The notes under the pieces: generated by a model | What the model was told of the DNA's origin: nothing | Seen by the model: only the letters and a program-made list of their open reading frames with translations | The model's database searches: none | Made by a program: the position numbers and the translations under genes | Part shown: positions 59,655-64,000 of the stretch, piece after piece | Layout of the letters: each line of letters begins with the position of its first letter | How positions within the stretch are numbered: the stretch's first letter is position 1 | From: Biomphalaria glabrata | Taxonomy: Eukaryota > Mollusca > Gastropoda > Planorbidae | Assembly: GCF_947242115.1 (NCBI RefSeq) | Contig: NC_074716.1 | Location: 12,025,365 to 12,089,364, forward strand | Direction of reading: 5' to 3' | DNA: 64,000 nucleotides

Positions 59655-59822
59655 ACTTGACTTAAACTTAGGTCCTCCCGCGCCGTTCGGCGCATTGGGC
59701 GGCAAGCTGTCTCCATAATGGGACGTCCTCGTATTACCTGGCGACACACCTTCATGGAGGACCTCAGAACAGTGGACACCAGTTGGGAAGAGGCTTCAGA
59801 CATTGCCAGTGACAGATCAGAA
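59655..59822 (+). mobile_element. LINE 3' fragment, reverse-transcriptase ORF C terminus
   Basis: The stretch from ATAATGGGACGTCCTCG translates as MGRPRITWRHTFMEDLRT, then SWEEASDIASDRS. This is the GRPRxTWRxxxxxDL plus WxEAxxxAxDR pattern found at the C terminus of RTE-like LINE proteins. Both ends are truncated, and it is a small dead fragment. Confidence 0.6.
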
Positions 59823-59986
59823 ATAATAATAGGCCTAATAATAATTAAAATGCAATCAAAATATAAATCGAGGTCCTTCTTCGCAGTGTAAGTCCCTAAG
59901 TAGGCTATGCCTAGATAAATAGAGGCCTGTTCCTAGCTAAAAAGCTAGGAACAATTTCATACAAAAATTCATAATTTTAATTGCTC

Positions 59987-60059
59987 GCCCGGTTAGCTCT
60001 GTCGGTAGAGCATCAGACTATTAATCTGAGGGTCAAGGGTTCACGTCCCTTATCGTGCG
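59987..60059 (+). pseudogene. tRNA-Lys-derived pseudogene with AUU anticodon
   Basis: Its 73 nt align without gaps to the intact tRNA-Lys at 59186-59258, with four base changes. One is in the D loop (A14 to T), one in the anticodon (TTT to ATT at 60020-60022), one at T-loop A58 (to C), and one in the acceptor stem, giving a C-T mismatch. Loss of A14, A58 and an acceptor pair argues against function. A T-run follows at 60071-60077. If it were used, the anticodon would read an asparagine codon. Confidence 0.8.
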
Positions 60060-60119
60060 TCTCTTTGCTCTTTTTTTCTCTTCAAGAGTGAAAGTATTTA
60101 TTATAGGCCCTACTAATAC

Positions 60120-60600
60120 TTAATCTATGTTAATGCCAGGACCAATTTCGACATCCAGTCCGCCCCTGGTACGAGCTTAAGGGGTAAGAGAAACCTCTGT
60201 ACACAATTTCGTTGTTAAGCTAGATGGGTTAAATATCTGTATAAATAATTCTCTACGTCACCCAACCACACCGACTCTCTAACCCTCGATGAAAAAGTCA
60301 TGAAAACTTTTATTTCTGCAAGTCGGACTAGAGTTACCCCACGTAACTTTCGCGACGACAGAAAGTACGTCTAAAAAAAAAAGAAAGGGGGAAGAATAAG
60401 TAATCTTCTCTTTTCTGTATAGATAATTCTCTACGTCGCCCAACCATGCGGGACACCACGCACGCACGCCGACTCTCTAACTGTCTTGGTTTGCTAACAG
60501 GTCTCTCATTGCTGCCATCTTTGTCTCCGTACGCCTCTCTGGTCAGCCTTCTTCGCTTTGCTAACGGGTCTGTCTTATTGCTCCTGTTTTCGTAACTGTG
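60120..60600. repeat. Diverged duplication and unclassified repeat
   Basis: AATTCTCTACGTCACCCAAC...CCGACTCTCTAAC near 60245-60290 recurs as AATTCTCTACGTCGCCCAAC...GCCGACTCTCTAAC near 60425-60483. The surrounding DNA is less AT-rich than the window as a whole. No protein recognised. Confidence 0.5.
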
Positions 60601-60779
60601 TCTTTCAGAAAGTGTTCACCCATCACTAAAATATGCTACGCCGCGGGTTGGCTCGTAAAGATTACTGGAACTGTTAAAACTTTAAAACTTGTTACCAATA
60701 CCATTTTCCATCAGAAAAACCGTTTCAAACAACACGGAGGCACACTTGCACTAAACACTGGCATCTACTAGATTCTATT

Positions 60780-61115
60780 CTGTTATTGATGAAGAGATAT
60801 ACAAAGTGTGGACTGCTATATAGACCACCACCTTGTTCGTGCCAAACTCAACATTGCTATCCAGGCTCCAGAGAAAAAAGGCTATCTTCAGTAGCTAGCA
60901 GTAGATGGCATCTGAAACAGACATTTGGATAGCTCTCACGAAGGCCGCGGGACTAGTCTTTGTAGAGGACAGACGCAGAAGGCGTAAAGATAACTTTAAT
61001 AGACTACCAGCGGACAACGGCTTTGTCTGAATTAAGTTTGAGGTCGCAACTGGGTTTGCGTAGCCATGTAAAACACTTCACTCATCCATAATCCTCGGAA
61101 TCGAAGACATTGCCA
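60780..61115 (+). mobile_element. Decayed LINE 3' end (zinc-knuckle tail)
   Basis: Segments such as GAAGGCGTAAAGATAACTTT, ACTACCAGCGGACAACGGC and GGTCGCAACTGGGTTTGCGT (translating RSQLGLRSHV) match in pattern the end of snail LINE ORFs, where a C-rich motif is followed by SRIGLxSH. The copy has many changes and no intact frame. Assigned by pattern memory only. Confidence 0.4.
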
Positions 61116-61328
61116 TTACAACCTATTACTTATTATTTGTTTTGATAGTGATCATTCGCTATTTCGCTCTCCAGCTGTCTCTTTCAGAATCTAGGACGTA
61201 ATTTAACAATTTTAATTCACCATTATCATGTGATAGAATCTATATATAGATCTATCTATTTTGTAGTTGGCAGAATTAGTAACCTATGAATAACCTTTCA
61301 TCAGATAGATTTCCTGTTTATGTTCAAG

Positions 61329-61393
61329 ATGGCGGCGCGCTTACTGAGTCGTGTTGTACGACTAAAAGGTCAAAGGAATTGCAAATATCCCAA
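61329..61393 (+). CDS. Candidate first coding exon of an unidentified gene (mitochondrial-type N terminus)
   Basis: CAAGATGGCGGCGCGC starts a short frame, MAARLLSRVVRLKGQRNCKY, followed by P and K, then GTATGA as a possible donor at 61394. The peptide is rich in R, L and A and has no acidic residue, as in mitochondrial import signals. The start AAGATGGCGGC also matches the YY1 site often found over start codons. The local C+G content is high for this window. No further exon was found before 64000, so most of the gene would lie outside. It could be a chance frame. Confidence 0.4.
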
Positions 61394-61479
61394 GTATGAA
61401 TTGTTAACAGAAAGTCTTAAATCAAGATCTTAACTTTTTATCTTAATCGTGATTTTATTAGTAGAATCTAGATTTTATA

Positions 61480-62460
61480 ATCTAACTCACTGACACTACT
61501 GACAGTAGAGAGTTGAGTAGAGTACTGTAGAGCTAGGCTACCACTAATGGCACTATCAGACTAATTTGACTAATCACTCTAAATGAGTAGTATCAATAGT
61601 CAATAGTATCAGTGGACATAAGTTATAAAGTATAATTAAGTACTAAAGTAGATCTAATCATTTATCATCTAAGACTAACTCTATGAGATGATATTATAAT
61701 TAATAATAATTATAATAATAATATGAATAATCATAATAATATTAATGATGACATTTAAATTATTGTGATGAGTAGGCCTATCAGTATCACTCAGTCAGAC
61801 TCAGTCCAGTGACTCGAGTGAGTGAGTATGACTAGTATAAGTATTTTATCTCAGTATTTGAGTATTTACATCTACTATAAATAATAATATTTAATAGATC
61901 TATAATTAGTAGTATGAGTACTATGAGTAGTAGTATGAGTATGACTCCGAATGAGTGGTAATAACTAAGGCCTAGGCTACTCACTGGCTAGACTTGACTT
62001 TTTTTTTAGTGTCTTTTAAATTATACTACTTATAGTAAGTTATAATAGAGTTTCTACTCACGTCTACTGTCTACTCTTCACGTCTTCAGTGAGTAGTGTA
62101 GTAGACTGTAACTGTAGTAGTGAATAGACACTTAGTCTCTTAGGCAAGACACTCACACACACATCTTCACATGATCACATCACACACAGTCACTCACACT
62201 AGTCACATTTCTAATCTAGCTACTAATATGGGCTTTCATTCTTTGGGTCTCAAATGACAATGAGTGACCTGCAACCTTTGTAAGAGCTCTCTCACTGTCA
62301 TGTGATTATAGTTATACTGACTATATTAGATGGTCTAGTCTAGATATAGATCTAGAATAAAATCTACTTTCTAGTCAATCTAAAAACTAATCCTAATCAT
62401 CTACTAGATGAGAGATCTAGATCTAATTTAATACACTCACTGTTTGACTGTCTGACTAAA
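61480..62460. other. Low-complexity tract rich in TAATAAT, AGTATGAGT, CACTCACA and TCTAGATC
   Basis: A kilobase of short imperfect repeats (GAGTAGTATGAGTA, ATAATAATTATAATAATAAT, CACACACACATC-type) with many ACT/AGT words and AGATCT palindromes. It follows the candidate first exon and would be its first intron. No genes recognised. Confidence 0.55.
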
Positions 62461-62511
62461 AAAAAGTCACTAGACATGTTAGTGTATTTAGTCTATTGAC
62501 TTGCTATAGAC

Positions 62512-63090
62512 CAGTGGTTCCCAAACTTTTTTGTTACGTAGACCCCTTTCCATGCTTTCTGGTTTTTCGTAGACCCCTTGCGTAAGTTATATTGAATTTT
62601 TGAAAAATTCAGCAATTTCAAATTACACATTTTGTTTAAAATAATTTCTAACCAGTGACACGAGGAGTGAAAAGGTAATTTAAAACTACATTTTAAGTTG
62701 AATCTATTTTTTAAATAAATTTATTTTCAAAATTCAAATTTAAAACTATTATATAACAGTTAATACGTGTAGCATACAATCACTAAACACATTGGAAACT
62801 TTTTATTTTAATGGTTTGCAAGCTCACCATCCGTTGCTACGGAGATTATTTTTCATACAGGGATTTGTTGTTTTATGAAGTAATTCTTGAAAACATTAAA
62901 TATTAATGTGCCTTTTTAAGCATCATAGTAAAAATTTTCACAAAGAGCAGTTTTTCGTGGAATTCTTGAGCCACAATAATTTGAATTAAAAAAATACATC
63001 ATTACCAGACAAGGTTGACTCAGCTGCATAGAGAAATTTGTTGTTTGCAGAAATATGTCGCTTGCAAAGACTTACATAAGAAGAAAGAAA
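62512..63090. mobile_element. hAT-type element, left end only
   Basis: CAGTGGTTCCCAAACTTTTT followed by ACGTAGACCCC is the end of a hAT-type element, close to the one at 5429. No matching inverted right end was found before the LINE relic at 63110. The body is AT-rich and non-coding. Confidence 0.45.
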
Positions 63091-63109
63091 AATTTGACTA
63101 CATTCCAAC

Positions 63110-63935
63110 AGAACTTCAGTTTGTATGAATGGTTCTCAGAAAGCCACCACAATCGGAGGAGCTGGAATACTCATTGAATGGCCTCATGGAGAAAAAAAGA
63201 ATTAAAAAATTAAGTTCATTGTAACTAATGAGCTCTATGACAACCGCTGAGAAGAAATAGGAGCACTGGAGCTAACAGCTACCTTGCTAGCGAATCAGTC
63301 AAATTCACCAAACAATTTTTGTTTTCGTAACCAATATAAAAATATTCCTTCAAAGCTTGAAAAACTCTGATGCCTCCTAAATAAAACAACTCATGATGCC
63401 TGGATTGACGTTCGGTGGTCACCTTGCCTGCTCGTATCTCCCGTCGGGAGATTTGGGCTAGTATGTATTATCCACATAATCTGAAGGAATATCCAAAAGA
63501 TTTTATACAAAACAAATTGTGTGACCTTGTCAAGCTAAAGAACAATAGCAAGAATACAGTTCTCTAATGTTGAAATAGTTGGAAATAGAAGGCTGACACA
63601 CTTGCCAAATGTGAGAAAACAAATACACACTTGAACATCGCACTCTATCAGGAAGGAATGAAGAAACTAATAGTGAATTGTAAAAACGAGAAATGGACAA
63701 GCTCTCATTCGATTTACAAAAAAGATGACACCTGCTACAAACTGTCCCGATAGGACAACTTCTAATTTTTCACATCAGAACCGTACACATCATAATGAGA
63801 AAACATATGTTCCGGAAGCTCAACATTGGGACCATTGAAATTTGCCCTTTCGGAGTGCCACCTGAGAATGCCGACAATTTCTTCAAAATCAAGAGACCCA
63901 AAACAAGACACCGGCCACAAAACCCAAACATGAAA
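63110..63935 (+). mobile_element. Decayed LINE with RNase H domain (Jockey/I-like), interrupted by SINE D
   Basis: Translated pieces include NGSQKATTIGGAGILIEWPH (RNase H start, with N for the usual catalytic D of the TDGS motif), ADTLAKCEKTNTHLNIALYQ (RNase H end plus following helix) and FHIRTVHI...MFRKLNIGTIEICPFGVPPEN (tail of the ORF, normally a CPCG cysteine motif). Frames shift several times and stops are present, so the copy is dead. A SINE D 3' half lies at about 63393-63512. It continues to near the window end. Confidence 0.65.
63393..63512 (+). mobile_element. SINE D fragment inside the LINE relic
   Basis: TCTCCCGTCGGGAGATTTGG, CTAGTATGTATTATC and AATCTGAAGGAATATCCAAA match in order the 3' half of the SINE at 7817-7965. 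The surrounding RNase H and tail pieces continue on both sides. Confidence 0.5.
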
Positions 63936-64000
63936 TTCTTTTAATGAAATAAATTTTTGTGAAAGATTTTCTTACAATTTTTTCAACAGCTGGTAATATC

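Noticed and set aside
1-64000. LTR retroelements, Polintons or other virus-derived elements
   Set aside because: No long terminal repeats, protease/integrase motifs or capsid/envelope-like frames were recognised anywhere in the window.

Overview
The window looks like nuclear DNA of a freshwater pulmonate snail, most likely a planorbid such as Biomphalaria or Bulinus. The reasons are an AT-rich background, small exons in long repeat-studded introns, an insulin-related peptide with the extra cysteine pair typical of molluscs, and gastropod-type SINEs. The species is an inference. No bacterial genes, CRISPR arrays or LTR/virus-derived elements were seen.

Layout. (1) 1-4.7 kb, + strand: a molluscan insulin-related peptide (MIP) gene. 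A CCAAT/TATA promoter lies near 127-154, then a probable non-coding first exon, a signal/B-chain exon (2339-2570) and a C-peptide/A-chain exon (4523-4722). (2) 4.9-10.2 kb: repeat-rich spacer with two clear hAT-type miniature elements, SINEs and a dispersed family seen again elsewhere. (3) 10.2-45.7 kb, + strand: the complete CEP290 gene. I resolved 57 coding exons that splice in frame to 7,464 nt (2,487 aa), close to the roughly 2,480 aa of vertebrate CEP290. (4) 48.7-56.0 kb, - strand: CCT2, the TCP-1/CCT chaperonin beta subunit. It has 15 firm coding exons plus a probable first exon that contributes only the start codon, giving 533 aa. CEP290 and CCT2 converge tail to tail with about 3 kb between stop codons. 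(5) 56-64 kb: repeats, a hAT transposase relic, an intact tRNA-Lys(UUU), a decayed copy of it with a changed anticodon, LINE fragments, and one short candidate first exon (61329-61393).

The genes do not form one pathway: MIP is a secreted hormone, CEP290 builds the ciliary transition zone, and CCT2 is part of the cytosolic chaperonin that folds actin and tubulin. The most unusual structures are a CEP290 intron made almost wholly of nine 39-bp copies of its own 3' splice site, an A-chain-like open segment inside the MIP intron, and several target-site-proven miniature transposons. Exon borders come from reading splice signals, phase and remembered family sequences; no alignment or expression data were available.
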